Positions 1 to 10,697 of a stretch of DNA of 64,000 nt are shown here, in pieces. The notes beneath the pieces are model-generated. The model was given only the letters and a program-made list of their open reading frames with translations. It made no database searches and was not told where the DNA came from. The number at the start of each line of letters is the position of its first letter. Positions within the stretch are counted from its first letter, which is position 1. The position numbers and the translations under genes are program-made. Source of the stretch: Entamoeba histolytica HM-1:IMSS (Eukaryota > Evosea > Mastigamoebida > Endamoebidae); the NCBI RefSeq assembly GCF_000208925.1, contig NW_001914871.1, positions 1 to 64,000 of the forward strand, given 5' to 3'.

Positions 1-1119
1 TTTTTATTTTATTTCTTTATGTTATTGTCTTTTCATTCTTATTTCTGTTTATTTCTTCTTTTTTATATTCTTATTTGATGTTTATTTTAATCTTAGACAA
101 TTTAGTCTTTCTTTATTTTATATTTTATATTTTATGTTGAATATTTCATTATCATTATATTATTATTTATAATTTCATTTATTATTAATATCATCATTTA
201 TATCTTTTTATTTTCTTATTATTATTTCATATTATTTTATTTCATTCTTTATATTATTATTTATTATATTTCTTATTAATTTACTTCATCATATTCAATT
301 ATTATTTGATATTTCATTATTTGATTTTGTATTAATGTTTGTGTGTTGTTTCTTATATTCATTATTCATTTCTCTTTCATTTTCATTTAATAAAATAGAA
401 GAATAAAAATAATAGAAGAAGATAAATAAAATAAGAATAAAATAAGATAAAATCAATGATATTGTTATTATATTATTATGTTATTTTAGTTTTGATTTTT
501 AATTATTATATTTTATTTTTATCTTTTATAATCATCATTCATTTCTTCTTTTTGTCATTTCCTCTTTTATAAACATCACTGAATTTATTCAATTTCTATT
601 TTATTTTCTATATTCTTGTTGTTATTTTATTTAGTTCATCTTTTATCATTTGTTATTTCTTGTTTATTCATGTTTGTTGTTTCTTTTATTATTCTTTATT
701 TTATGATGTGTTATTCTTATTTATCTTTCTTATTATTGTTTAAATAGAAAATAAGAATGAATAAAGAATAAGAAATAACCTAAATATGTTGATGTATTTT
801 ATCATTTCTTTATTTCTTTATTATTCTTATTTCTATTATCTTATTCATTTGATTCATAATGAATTAATTCAATGAAATAATACAAATAAATTGTTTATTT
901 ATTCATTTTATTTCTATTTTATTATTTCTTTTATTATTTATTAAAAACACCCTCATTGGGTGTGAAAATTTCATTAAATGAAATAAAATAAATCAACATT
1001 GAATTATGTCCATTTTTAATTTATCATTTCATTCATTGGCAGATGAATGAAATGTTCATATTCTTCATTGATTTGTTTTTTATTATTTTTTATTTCATTT
1101 TCAATTAATCAAGATTGAA
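1..1119. other. AT-rich non-coding stretch
   Basis: No supportable gene. The plus strand is T-rich with many short ATT/TTC/TTTA runs and stops in every frame. The only non-AT structure I see is a small hairpin at 947-963: a 6-bp stem ACACCC/GGGTGT with a 5-nt loop, about 160 nt past the end of the TLDc gene that is transcribed towards it. Confidence 0.7.
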
Positions 1120-2124
1120 TCATTTCATTTCAATTACTATAATTCGTTTTGGTGTGAAACGATTCGGATGTTGTTTTCCACAAAATGCATTTGATATTCC
1201 TTCATATTCAAATGAGGATTGTTTACAAGAAGATGTTGTTTTATAATTTTCTTTATAAACAAGAATGTCATTACCTCCAAATACAAATAGTCCCACACTT
1301 GATTGGTTATATAACCAAAATGCATATTGTGGTTGTTTAATATCAAATTTCATCATTCTTTCCATTCTTCCAGTTGATTCCAATGAAAATACAAATGATT
1401 TTGAATCATATATCCATTCATCAACTTTATCAATTTTCTCATTAACATATCCTCCAAATTTATTTTCTTCTTCATCTTCAATAATAATTATTATATGTTC
1501 TTTATTCATTACTCTTTCTCCAAATACTGATGTATTTCTATTCCAATCATCAATATCTGAATCAAATAGTAGATGTCCTACTTTTCTATTTGTCCATTCT
1601 TCTAGTTGTTCGATTTGATGTTTTGGTGGATATTTCTTTTCAACTCTCTTACTTTCCCAACATGCTCTAATATCTTCTAACTCTTTTTTATATCTGTTTG
1701 TACATCTTTTATTTTCTTCAATTAGTTTATTAATTCGTATTTCTTGAGTTTCCATCACTTTTGTAATGATAGTGTCAACTTGTTCTGATAGTATCTCTTT
1801 ATCTTCATATATAATTTTATTAATTCTTTGATAAACAATGTTCAAATTATCTATCATCATCATTCCTTCTTTCAGTTTATTTCTAATTATTTCATTTTTT
1901 CCAATTATTTTTTCTTTTCTTTTATAAATTCCTTCTATTCTTTTAATTCTATCTTCGGGACTTTCTCCTTCAACATCACTTATTTCTTCTGCAATGTTAT
2001 TCATCCAACTCTCATTATAATCTATTGCACTTTTCATTACTTCTTCAATTAGACTGTTAGCATTATTACATGTTTTTTGTAATTCATTAAATATACTATT
2101 TCTTTCGCCTTTGTTTATTTTCAT
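1120..2124 (-). CDS. TLDc-domain protein with N-terminal coiled coil
   Basis: Intact 334-residue reading frame starting at an ATG. Residues about 1-160 are charged and helical (lysine/glutamate-rich, probable coiled coil). About 165-334 read as a TLDc domain: the FGGYV segment, the VFSLES strand, GLFVFGGNDI, then a serine-rich loop and a closing PKRIIVIEM strand. TLDc domains are linked in other eukaryotes to oxidative-stress resistance and V-ATPase regulation; short TLDc proteins with this layout are, to my knowledge, a multigene family in Entamoeba. The exact role is unknown. It is the first gene of the window, in a gene-poor region with long AT-rich flanks. Confidence 0.8.
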   Translation of the reverse strand: MKINKGERNSIFNELQKTCNNANSLIEEVMKSAIDYNESWMNNIAEEISDVEGESPEDRIKRIEGIYKRKEKIIGKNEIIRNKLKEGMMMIDNLNIVYQRINKIIYEDKEILSEQVDTIITKVMETQEIRINKLIEENKRCTNRYKKELEDIRACWESKRVEKKYPPKHQIEQLEEWTNRKVGHLLFDSDIDDWNRNTSVFGERVMNKEHIIIIIEDEEENKFGGYVNEKIDKVDEWIYDSKSFVFSLESTGRMERMMKFDIKQPQYAFWLYNQSSVGLFVFGGNDILVYKENYKTTSSCKQSSFEYEGISNAFCGKQHPNRFTPKRIIVIEMK

Positions 2125-3537
2125 TCTTCTTTTATTTTTCTTTGTTCTTGAGTGTGTTTTTATTCTTTTTATTTTCGTTTAAACATCATTCATATTCAAG
2201 TTTTAAATATCAGTTCGACGCAATTATTTATTAGATCTTCTATTTTAATAATTTGTTATAAATAGAATATACTAAAATATATTATTATATTATTATTTAT
2301 TAATAATTCATAAATAACAAATGAAAAGAAGATAAAAAAACAAGAGATGATAATCAGACAAGAAATACAACAAAAGAAAGAAATAGAAATTTAAAAGAAG
2401 TGATGTACTGATTTGTAATTAATTTGTTGAATAAGAAATTATATAAGAAATTAAGAAATGAACAAATAGAAAATATAATAAAAGCAATAAACATCAATGT
2501 CAATAATGAAAAAGAATATATTAAATATAATAAAATATCACATAAAATAAAAGAAAGCACTAAACGGTACATTAAAGTGAAATTAAATGATATAATAGAA
2601 TGAAGAGTAGAGTGTAATTCAATAATAATAAAAACATCATATTAAAGAATAACTCTACTGAAATTGATGAAGAATATTTTAACACTCTCATCAATAAAGT
2701 AAAAGAAATGAAAGTAGAAAATGTATCAATATTAATTACTATTTCAAAGAAAAGAAACTAATGAAATAATAAAAAAGATGAAAAGAAACACAAGTTTAAT
2801 GAGAAGAAGAGAATGAAATATATAAAATAGTTGATGGAAATGAATTAAATTAAAAAGAAAGTAGTAAAAGAAATCAAAACAATAATTATAAAAATTAGAA
2901 AGATAGTATTTAAACAAAAAGTAATTCAATAAAATATAATGAAAAGTATTGGTAGTTTATTCAATTTATTAATTTGTACGAATAATATCCAGCAATAATT
3001 TTTATAATAAATATAACAAAGTTAAACATGTAGTATTTAAAATCTCCAATAGAATAAAATTTGAATATGAAGAAACCAAAGACATTTAATAAAAATTAAT
3101 ACTCAATTCAATTGTAAAAATAGTTTTATTGTTTATTTTAAAATGTAATGACATTTTTATGAAAAAGATGTATAAATTGACTGAATTTACAATATATTAG
3201 AGTTAAGTTAATAAAATTCAAATGAACATTGTTAATATTGAAGTGTTATATTCATTTATTTCTATTATTGTTTTTTTTTACAAATTTGTTGATTTATTTT
3301 CAATTGTTTCTTCTGAAACCTGTATTTTATTATTTTGTTATATTATTTGTGTATATTGATGATGGTATAATTCATGAAGGATGTAATAACAACATATCAT
3401 AATTTTGGTTTATAATGGAAAATGATGAAAATAAATAGGAAATTGAAACGTTAAATAACGTCGTAACAATTATGATAAAGGTGTTAACTATTAATGTTTG
3501 ATATTCGTTCAAATAAAAATATTAAAAAAGTCATCAA
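2125..3537. other. AT-rich intergenic DNA, possible decayed coding remnant
   Basis: About 1.4 kb between two minus-strand genes. Most is stop-rich AT sequence. One plus-strand stretch, 2618-2758, stays open for 47 codons without an ATG and has a protein-like composition (it contains EIDEEYFNTLINKVKEM), followed by more stop-broken lysine-rich coding-like sequence to about 2900. I cannot assign it to a family. Confidence 0.5.
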
Positions 3538-4469
3538 TTAGAAGAATAAAAACGTGACAACAACAGAAAGAATAACAAATATACATGAAGTACCATTAAG
3601 GTTTTTATGACTATCAAAACTGTCATCTGTTTTGCTTTCTGATGAACTGTCAGAACTACTTGTTGCTTTGTTGTCTGTTACTTTATTTCCATCTTCTGGT
3701 TTTTGTTGATTATTCTTTCCATCTTCTTTGTTTGGTTCATTATTCTCGTTATTTTTTGGTGGTTGTGGTTTTTCATCTTTGCTACTTTTTTGGTCAGTAT
3801 CTTTTTGTTCTTTCTGTTTTTCTGGTTCTTTTATTTCTGGTTTAGGTTTTTCTCCTTGTTCTTCTTGTTTTGATGGTTGTGTTTCTTTTTGTGGATTTTG
3901 TGATGGTTGTGGTTTTGGGTCATTGTTTGTTGTTTCAGGTTGTTGTGGTTTGACTGCTGGTTGTTCTTGTCCTGTTGGTGTATTTGTTGTTGTTCCTGGT
4001 GATGATTGTGCTTGTTGCTGTTTTGTTGTATCTGTTGAAGTTTGTTCTGTTGGGGAAGCTCCTGCTGATTGTGCTTGTTGTGTGTTTGCACCTTGTTGTG
4101 TTGCTGTTGGTTGTGTATCTGTTGTGTGAGTTTGTTGTGTTCCTTCAGTTGCTTGTTCCTTTTGTGATGCGTCTGTATTTCCAGCTGCTGATTCTTTGCC
4201 TTCTGTTGATACTGAATTTTCTTTTGGTACTTGTGCTACTGAAGGAGATTCTGCTGCTTCAGGAGCTTTTGGACTTGCTGGTTGTGGTACTGTTGATGTT
4301 ACCTTTTCTGGCTCCTCACTTTTTAAATGTGTTTTATATAAATTGTAGATTCTTTTAAGTTGGTTTGCATATTTATGTGTGTGAATTACTTCTCTATTTC
4401 TTTCTTCTTTATTTACAATACTTTCTGTTGCATTAGTAATTACACAATAATTAATAGAAATATAAACAT
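3538..4469 (-). pseudogene. SREHP-like repetitive surface-antigen gene, frameshifted near its start
   Basis: On the minus strand a frame is open from 4497 to the stop at 3538 and encodes a Ser/Thr/Gln/Pro/Lys/Glu-rich, low-complexity protein of about 300 residues. It ends in serine-rich acidic sequence, an NGTSC junction and a hydrophobic tail (CIFVILSVVVTFLFF), the layout of a GPI-anchored or tail-anchored surface protein. That frame has no upstream ATG. In a different frame an ATG at 4469 begins a signal-peptide-like stretch, MFIFLLIIV, and hits TAA at once; the distance from this ATG to the stop at 3538 is one base short of a whole number of codons. A canonical TATA element sits just upstream. 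The serine-rich E. histolytica protein SREHP has the same plan (MF-x-FLL signal, low-complexity body, hydrophobic end), but homology is not shown. It is either a recent pseudogene or a sequence error. Confidence 0.6.
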
Positions 4470-4495
4470 TGAATGAAATGTATGTAAGTTTTTCT

Positions 4496-4505
4496 CTTTA
4501 AATAC
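4496..4505 (-). promoter_or_regulatory. Entamoeba-type TATA element GTATTTAAAG
   Basis: Minus-strand GTATTTAAAG matches the established Entamoeba core-promoter consensus GTATTTAAA(G/C). Its near end is 27 nt upstream of the ATG at 4469, the expected spacing for these very short 5' UTRs. It supports 4469 as the intended start of the antigen-like gene. Confidence 0.7.
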
Positions 4506-6214
4506 TCTCTTCATTTTCTATTATTATCATTTACTTTCTTTTTACTTCATAATGACTCAATCACTCATTTTTCATTTCATTATATTGATGTATTATTGTA
4601 TTTTGAACTTCAACAATAAATAGAATGAAATGAAATATTAAATTAAAATTCAATTCATTTTTGTAATTTAATCAACAAAATTAAATAAACATTAAATTTA
4701 ATAAATAAATCATAAACAATAACAACAATAATGAATAAAATGAATGATAATTTCAATTCATAGTTCAAATCATTGTTATTTAAAATTACAATATTGTTAT
4801 TAATTATCTGTTCATTAAATAACCAAAGTATCGTTAATAACTATTTTAAAGAATAATAATTAATAATAGTTGAATTATTGCATATTTTAATAATTAATTA
4901 ATTTATTATTTTCTTTTTGTACTTAATTGAAAAATATAATTTAATTTATATTGTATTGTTTCTTTAATATAATTCATAAAAATTCGAATCAATATGTTGT
5001 AATTTGTACTTAATTAATTAAATTATTTACTGAAAACAACTTAAATGTTTATTGGTTATAGTTTACTTCATTCTCATGAGATAATTTATTTATTAAAAAT
5101 AATTAGAATTTTTATTATTCAACATTTGTTTATTTTTATTTGTGACAGTACATTTATTTATATCTGTTATAATCAATATCATAGCTCATAGTTATTATTT
5201 CTTTATATATTCATTCATCATTATTTGAATTATTATTTATTATTACTTGCTTTATTTTCTAAAGAATTTATCATCTGTTATTTATAATGAAACAATGAAA
5301 CTGATTATTGAAATTTCTATTGTTTGTTGTAATATATTATAAGAATTGTGTACTAAACTCGAGAATGTACTTATAGAACATTATATAAGTGATAACAAAC
5401 ATGAATTATTAATTATCTTCATGTCATATTCAAATTCATGTTACTTAATAAATTATTTATTGATTCTATTTTTCATTGTCTATTGATTCTATCTTTTTGT
5501 ATTTCATAAATTTATATATTTAGTATTATTGTTTATTCTTACTCTTTTACCATTTCTAATTTCACATTTGTTTGGTATATTACTATATTATTCATAGCTT
5601 TACATCAATAAATAATATGATGTAAACAACAGCAAATGATTAAAGACTTAATTAAAACATACTATTATTTCAGTAATTCTATGTTACCTTATTCATGTCA
5701 TCACAACTAATGATAAACATTAGTTCATTTTCAATTCAAATTCTATCTTTCAATACAAATCAAGAAGTAATCAACACATGATAGTATCAATGCAATATCA
5801 AATAACATTATTATCAACTTAATGGTGGAATACACATGAATGGTATTATAAGAATATGAATAAATTAATTAAGATTGCAGTTATAATTCATATAGAATAG
5901 GAGATGAAAAAGAAAACTCCTTCAAAACATTAATTCAAGTAAAGTTGAATAATTAAAACCAAAATAAAATGTATATTGACTTAAACTTGACACTTTAAAA
6001 GCAAGTAATAAAAAACAATATAAGAATAAAAACAAGTACAATTTGATTGATTAAGACAACAAATATTGACTAATGGCAATAAAGAAGGAAGAACAAAGAC
6101 AAGTAATAATAAAAAAAAGAAAATAAAAAAAGAAAAATAAAAAATAAAAAATGTTCATTATAAAAATAGTAATAATTAAACAAAACCATCTTAAATAGTT
6201 CATTTAATAATACC
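4506..6214. other. 1.7-kb AT-rich gap
   Basis: No gene, RNA gene or repeat that I can support. The sequence is dense in stops on both strands, with AAT/ATT runs and no codon-like composition. It separates the divergently oriented antigen-like gene and NTF2, so it carries both upstream regions. Confidence 0.6.
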
Positions 6215-6595
6215 ATGTCACAAGAACAACTTATTCAATTTGCCACTCAATTTGTTAATGTATTTTATAATGCATTTGACACTAACAAAGCAAATTTGGC
6301 TAATTTCTTCCAACAAATGTCTACATTAACATTTGAAACAAGTACTGTTCAAGGTCAACAAGCTGTTCTTGAAAAAATCCAATCACTTCCATTTAGTTCT
6401 ACTAAACATGTTGTCAGTGTTATTGATGCACAACAAATCCCAAGTAATGGAGTAACTATGGTTCTTATTAAAGTTATTGGTAAATTATCAATTGACAATG
6501 AAAACCCACATTTATTTACTGAAACATTTGTACTTGCTCAAAACAATGGTAATTGGTTTGTTTTAAATGATATTATGCGACTTGCTGATATTTAA
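6215..6595 (+). CDS. NTF2: Nuclear transport factor 2
   Basis: Complete 126-residue NTF2, the usual length for this single-domain protein. It shows the family hallmarks in order: an N-terminal helix ATQFVNVFYNAFD, the LTFETSTVQG segment with the GQQAVLEKIQSLPF helix, HVVSVIDAQ, and a C-terminal strand pair ending in NGNWFVLNDIMRL. NTF2 dimers carry Ran-GDP into the nucleus through FG-nucleoporins. The ATG is the only sensible start, preceded by TTAAATAGTTCATTTAATAA. The 3' side has a T-rich tract and a small ACGTT/AACGT hairpin at 6620-6635. Another NTF2-fold protein, the mRNA exporter NXF1, lies at 56.7-58.5 kb. Confidence 0.95.
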   Translation: MSQEQLIQFATQFVNVFYNAFDTNKANLANFFQQMSTLTFETSTVQGQQAVLEKIQSLPFSSTKHVVSVIDAQQIPSNGVTMVLIKVIGKLSIDNENPHLFTETFVLAQNNGNWFVLNDIMRLADI

Positions 6596-6744
6596 AATTG
6601 ATTTTTGATTTTTATTTCAACGTTTTTTTTAACGTATTTAAATGAAGTAAAAAAACATATTGAAGAAATTAAAATAAAATACTTTCATAATTGACAAGAT
6701 TAATACATTAACATATTATTTTATACTTATTACTAAAAATTGAA

Positions 6745-8340
6745 TTAAAGCTCTTCTTTGTTTTTGTGTATATCTTCATTTTGTTCTATTCCATTACTAT
6801 CAAAATCTTCAGAATCATCAAACTCATTTTCTTCATCGTAATTATCTTCATTCATTTGTTTCAATAAGTCTTCAAAAGTACTATCATTACTTCCATCTTC
6901 AATGTCATCAATATCTTCTAAATCAGCATTACTTAATCCTAATGACTTCATATAATCATCATATTGTCCTTGATATTCTTGTTCTTTCAATCCTTCTTCA
7001 GTAACTTCTATATGTCCATTATCTGTACCACCACAAACTTCAAGAATCTTTTCTGCAATAGCATCTTGACTTAATTGTATGCCATCTTTAATTGAAATTA
7101 ATGTTTTATTTTCAGGAAAGATTAACACAATAGGAAGATCATCAAAGTCATATTCTGGTGGTAATTCATCTTCATCTAAATTCATAAAATAAGTTTTAGC
7201 ATCAGGAAGTCTTTTTCTCAATGGATCAACCCAAACTTTTCTAAAGTATTGTGTTGTACAACCAACAATAACTACACATTTATCTTTATGAATATATTCT
7301 TGAAGGTCATTTGAAACTATTTCATCTTCTCCAACATCTTCTCTCTTTCTTGATTGTAAATATGGTTTAGCTTCTCCATTAAATACATCATGAATAAATT
7401 TATTTACAGACTCTTTAGTTAATGTTCCATTAAAAGGATAAGACGTTCTTTGATTTTTGTGAAGAATAGCAATACTTGGTGCTGTTTTTAATCCATATTT
7501 TTCTAATTGTTCTGGAAAAGAATGAATATCAAATTTAGTAACAACCATTTTGTTATGATATTTGATTGCTATTTCACTAAATAATTGATCATATTGTTCA
7601 TTTAATGTTTGATTGAAAAATACCCATAATATATATCTATTATTAATATCATGAATGTACATTGGATCAAACACTGAATAAAGTGGAAATATACCATTTG
7701 ATATAAAAGTAATTAAATCTGTAGAATTATCGGATTCAAAAAAATGTGTTTGATTTCCAATTCGATGTCGAATTTTAACTGTATATTCTTTATTATTAAA
7801 CTTTGAAACAAATTCATCACCAATAGCACTTACAAATAAAACTTCATCACTCGCCTGTATTTCAGCAATTGCTTTATATTTCATAATCATATCAATATTC
7901 TTTTCATATGTAAATAGTACAACAACAATTGGTGTTTCTGAATTTAATATTTTATCTAATTCTTCCATTGTTTTAACATCTGTTGTAATTGGTAACATCA
8001 TTTGAAATACCCAATTCCTAACCATTGATGTTTGCCATGCTTCAGTATATTCAACTGGTTTTTCATTTGGTCTTAAGATAAATAGACTTGGTTCATTTTG
8101 TGGTTTAAGTGTCTCTACAACACTATATTCAGTCACTGAACTTATCAAATTTGGAAATTCCTCTGCCAAACTGACTTGAGTTTTATTAACAATACGTTGT
8201 AATTGGTTACATTTTTCATCAAACACTTTACATGCAACTAATAATATAGGTATTTGTGGATTTGATAATATTGTTGCGTCAAATGGAGGTAATACATTTC
8301 CAATGACTACTTGACTAATTAATAATACAAAAAATAACAT
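6745..8340 (-). CDS. PDI-like ER-lumenal thioredoxin-fold protein lacking CXXC
   Basis: 531 residues from the ATG at 8340, which begins a clear signal peptide (MLFFVLLISQVVIGNV). An in-frame ATG at 8472 would add 44 residues of mostly (N-K-K)n encoded by an A-rich repeat, so I prefer 8340. The body has several thioredoxin-like beta-alpha-beta units (for example VVVLFTYEKN, MVVTKFDIHSFPEQLEKYGLKTAPSIAIL, CVVIVGCTTQYF) resembling the b/b' domains of protein disulfide isomerases, but no CXXC active site. The C-terminal ~90 residues are strongly acidic and the protein ends in KEEL, a plausible KDEL-type retrieval signal. A non-redox chaperone or calcium-buffering role is likely; calsequestrin-like is an alternative. 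Divergent from the MFS gene. Confidence 0.75.
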   Translation of the reverse strand: MLFFVLLISQVVIGNVLPPFDATILSNPQIPILLVACKVFDEKCNQLQRIVNKTQVSLAEEFPNLISSVTEYSVVETLKPQNEPSLFILRPNEKPVEYTEAWQTSMVRNWVFQMMLPITTDVKTMEELDKILNSETPIVVVLFTYEKNIDMIMKYKAIAEIQASDEVLFVSAIGDEFVSKFNNKEYTVKIRHRIGNQTHFFESDNSTDLITFISNGIFPLYSVFDPMYIHDINNRYILWVFFNQTLNEQYDQLFSEIAIKYHNKMVVTKFDIHSFPEQLEKYGLKTAPSIAILHKNQRTSYPFNGTLTKESVNKFIHDVFNGEAKPYLQSRKREDVGEDEIVSNDLQEYIHKDKCVVIVGCTTQYFRKVWVDPLRKRLPDAKTYFMNLDEDELPPEYDFDDLPIVLIFPENKTLISIKDGIQLSQDAIAEKILEVCGGTDNGHIEVTEEGLKEQEYQGQYDDYMKSLGLSNADLEDIDDIEDGSNDSTFEDLLKQMNEDNYDEENEFDDSEDFDSNGIEQNEDIHKNKEEL

Positions 8341-8361
8341 AAGTCTTTCAAAGATCTTTTT

Positions 8362-8402
8362 GTTTTTTTTGTTTTTTTTGTTTTTTTTGTTTTTTTTTTT
8401 TT
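8362..8402. repeat. 9-bp (G T8) tandem repeat
   Basis: Three perfect copies of GTTTTTTTT followed by G and a 13-T run, immediately upstream of the PDI-like gene's preferred start. On the coding strand it is an AAAAAAAAC array. The 9-nt unit keeps frame, so it lengthens an upstream open frame without ending it. Confidence 0.9.
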
Positions 8403-8592
8403 GAAATAGATTTTGTGTTATTTTCATAAATAACGTTATTAATAACAAATTAGAAAAAGAAGAAAGTCTCATTCATTTAGAAAGATAGTCACTAAAAATA
8501 GAGAAGCGAAAAAATTGCTCAAAATCTGATTGAATGAAAAAACTATTTGAACGACTGATACTCAATAATTCTGTTAGTAGGAAATAAATTGA

Positions 8593-10182
8593 ATGAAGGT
8601 AATTGATATTTTATTGTTACCAACAAGTAACTTTTTTAGATATTGTCTTACAGGATTTTTGTATAATTATTCAGTATTTTTCTATAATATTGTAATTCCA
8701 TTTCTTGCAGATGATTATGGTGGATCATCATTAGAGTTAGCAGCAATGATATCAATTGGTACTGGATGTGTTTCATTTTTCTCACCATTCTCAGGAAAGA
8801 TAGCAGATAAAACAAATCCATTTATTATTATGCGTTTAGGAATATTAGCATTTATCATTGCATTATTTTTTCCATTGTTTATTAAAAACAAAATGTGGGC
8901 GTTATATGTTTCTATGATAATTTATGGAATTGGAGGTGGATTTTTTTGGGCTGTTATTGTTGGTTCTGTAGGGAAAGAAGCACCTAAAGGACAAGAAAAT
9001 AGAAGAAGTGCTATTTTTTCAGTCTCATGGAGTATTGGAAAAGCTTTTGGATATTTATTTGGAGGATTATTGAAAGGAATTCTTGGAATTAAATCATTTT
9101 ATATTGCACTTGCATGTCTTATTACAATAGAAATTATTTATCCAATAAGATTACCAAAAGAAGTGAGAGAGAGATTAAAATCAGAAAAACAAGAGAAAGA
9201 AAAAAAAGATAATCAACATTCAACTCAATTAAATGATATTCATATTGAAATGAATGACTCTCATATTATTGATAATTCAACAACTGGAAGAAATGAAAAT
9301 GAAATAATTAATAAAGAAGAATTAAATTTCAAGAAAAAAGATGAAAAAGTACGTTATAAATGGGAAGGAGGTGAATATAAAAATAAAACATACATTTATA
9401 TTGGTTATATCTTCAATTTTGCTATTAAAGGAACAAATTGGGTTATTTCATCTCAATATATCAAACTTGTTAAAGACTTTGATATTAAAATTAATTTATT
9501 TGGTGCTAATCCAAATGAAATGTTTGTTGGGGTATTTTTCTTCTGTTTATATCTTGCACAAACAACTTCATTAGTTTTAATGGCTCTTACAACTCAATGG
9601 ACTTATAGAAGGTCAGTTATTTTACTTGGATTTATAGTCACTGTTATTCTTTATTTAGTTATGGCACTAAGTAATTGTAATTGGTTGTTGTGTATTCTCT
9701 CTTATATTGCTGGTTTATCTTCTGGATTTGCTAATCAAACTTCAGTTTATTATTCTCTAAGAGCATCTACAAATAATAAAGGATTATTTGTTGGACTTTC
9801 AGAAATAACTTCAGGAAGTGGAATGACTATTTTGCCATTAGTTGCTGGATTACTAGCAAAAGCATATAATGATAACCATGTTCCATTATACATCAATATA
9901 TGTGTAATAATTATGTGTATTATTGTATTTGATATTATTTATCGATTGATGTATTTCATTAATTCTCGAAGAAATGCAAAAAGGCTGAGTAGAGAAGAAC
10001 AACCCACTCCATTGTCTACAGTCACTCAACCCCAAAAACCAAACAATACTTCTGATGAAGCTGATGACATTCAAATTCCTGTTGAAATGGTTCCAACACC
10101 ACTTGTAGGAGAACAAGACACTTCTCCAAGTGAAATTTCAAGGGATGATAATCAGTCTTTAGATTCTCAAGAAAAAGAATGA
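8593..10182 (+). CDS. Major facilitator superfamily transporter
   Basis: 529-residue polytopic membrane protein with about 12 hydrophobic segments arranged as 6 + 6. The loop after TM2 carries SGKIADKTNP, a recognisable version of the MFS loop 2-3 signature. A hydrophilic cytosolic loop of about 80 residues (roughly 190-270) separates the halves, and a Pro/Glu/Asp-rich tail of about 60 residues follows TM12. The substrate cannot be read from sequence; the glycine-rich fourth segment (IIYGIGGGFFWAVIVG) recalls UNC93-like or nodulin-like members, weakly. It begins 252 bp from the PDI-like gene on the opposite strand, so they share an upstream region. Confidence 0.85.
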   Translation: MKVIDILLLPTSNFFRYCLTGFLYNYSVFFYNIVIPFLADDYGGSSLELAAMISIGTGCVSFFSPFSGKIADKTNPFIIMRLGILAFIIALFFPLFIKNKMWALYVSMIIYGIGGGFFWAVIVGSVGKEAPKGQENRRSAIFSVSWSIGKAFGYLFGGLLKGILGIKSFYIALACLITIEIIYPIRLPKEVRERLKSEKQEKEKKDNQHSTQLNDIHIEMNDSHIIDNSTTGRNENEIINKEELNFKKKDEKVRYKWEGGEYKNKTYIYIGYIFNFAIKGTNWVISSQYIKLVKDFDIKINLFGANPNEMFVGVFFFCLYLAQTTSLVLMALTTQWTYRRSVILLGFIVTVILYLVMALSNCNWLLCILSYIAGLSSGFANQTSVYYSLRASTNNKGLFVGLSEITSGSGMTILPLVAGLLAKAYNDNHVPLYINICVIIMCIIVFDIIYRLMYFINSRRNAKRLSREEQPTPLSTVTQPQKPNNTSDEADDIQIPVEMVPTPLVGEQDTSPSEISRDDNQSLDSQEKE

Positions 10183-10697
10183 TAATCACACAATTGTTTT
10201 TTTATTTATTTTATTTTTTCAAGTGTTGAAAATGAAGAAAGACATAATTGTATTAAACTTTTGAGAAGTAAGAAATACAAAACAAACAATAACTATACTT
10301 TTATAGCTAATTGAAATTAAGACTATGATGACATCAAGTGAATAAATAAGATAAATTAATTGACATTTATTTAAAAGTGTCTTACTATTAAATACAATGA
10401 TATATGATTATTTATGACTTAAATAAAACTAAAAGATGACATTAATTCACAATACTATTTGTGAATTACCTAATTTCAAAAAATATAGTCTATCAAATAT
10501 AAGAGAAATAATAAAGATAAGTAGAAAATGATTTGTTGAATGTAAATGATTATTACTGAAATAAAATGAAGAATAAAAGAAAGAATTGAAACCATTAACT
10601 AATGAATAATATAAAACAAGATGATACAATCTTCATTAATGTGTTTATTAGGATTTCAATGATTCCAATAAACAAATAATGTAACAAAGATAGGAAT
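10183..10697. other. Convergent intergenic spacer
   Basis: About 515 bp between the converging MFS and RhoGAP genes. AT-rich with stops in all frames and a T-rich tract just after the MFS stop. I see no gene or structured element. Confidence 0.7.

Noticed and set aside
21..1100. A possible transposon or tRNA array at the window start
   Set aside because: No coding remnant, terminal repeat, B-box or clover-leaf sequence was visible; only simple AT-rich sequence.
3728..4358. Plus-strand open frames rich in Cys/Gly/Val or Leu across 3728-4358, and a minus-strand His/Gln/Asn/Lys frame at 3831-4091
   Set aside because: They are the antisense and shifted readings of the Gln/Pro/Ser-rich antigen-like gene on the minus strand, whose composition and anchor are biologically coherent.
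8341..8472. In-frame extension of the PDI-like gene to ATG 8472
   Set aside because: It would put a weak hydrophobic segment and a Lys/Asn repeat before a perfect signal peptide at 8340; kept as an alternative only.
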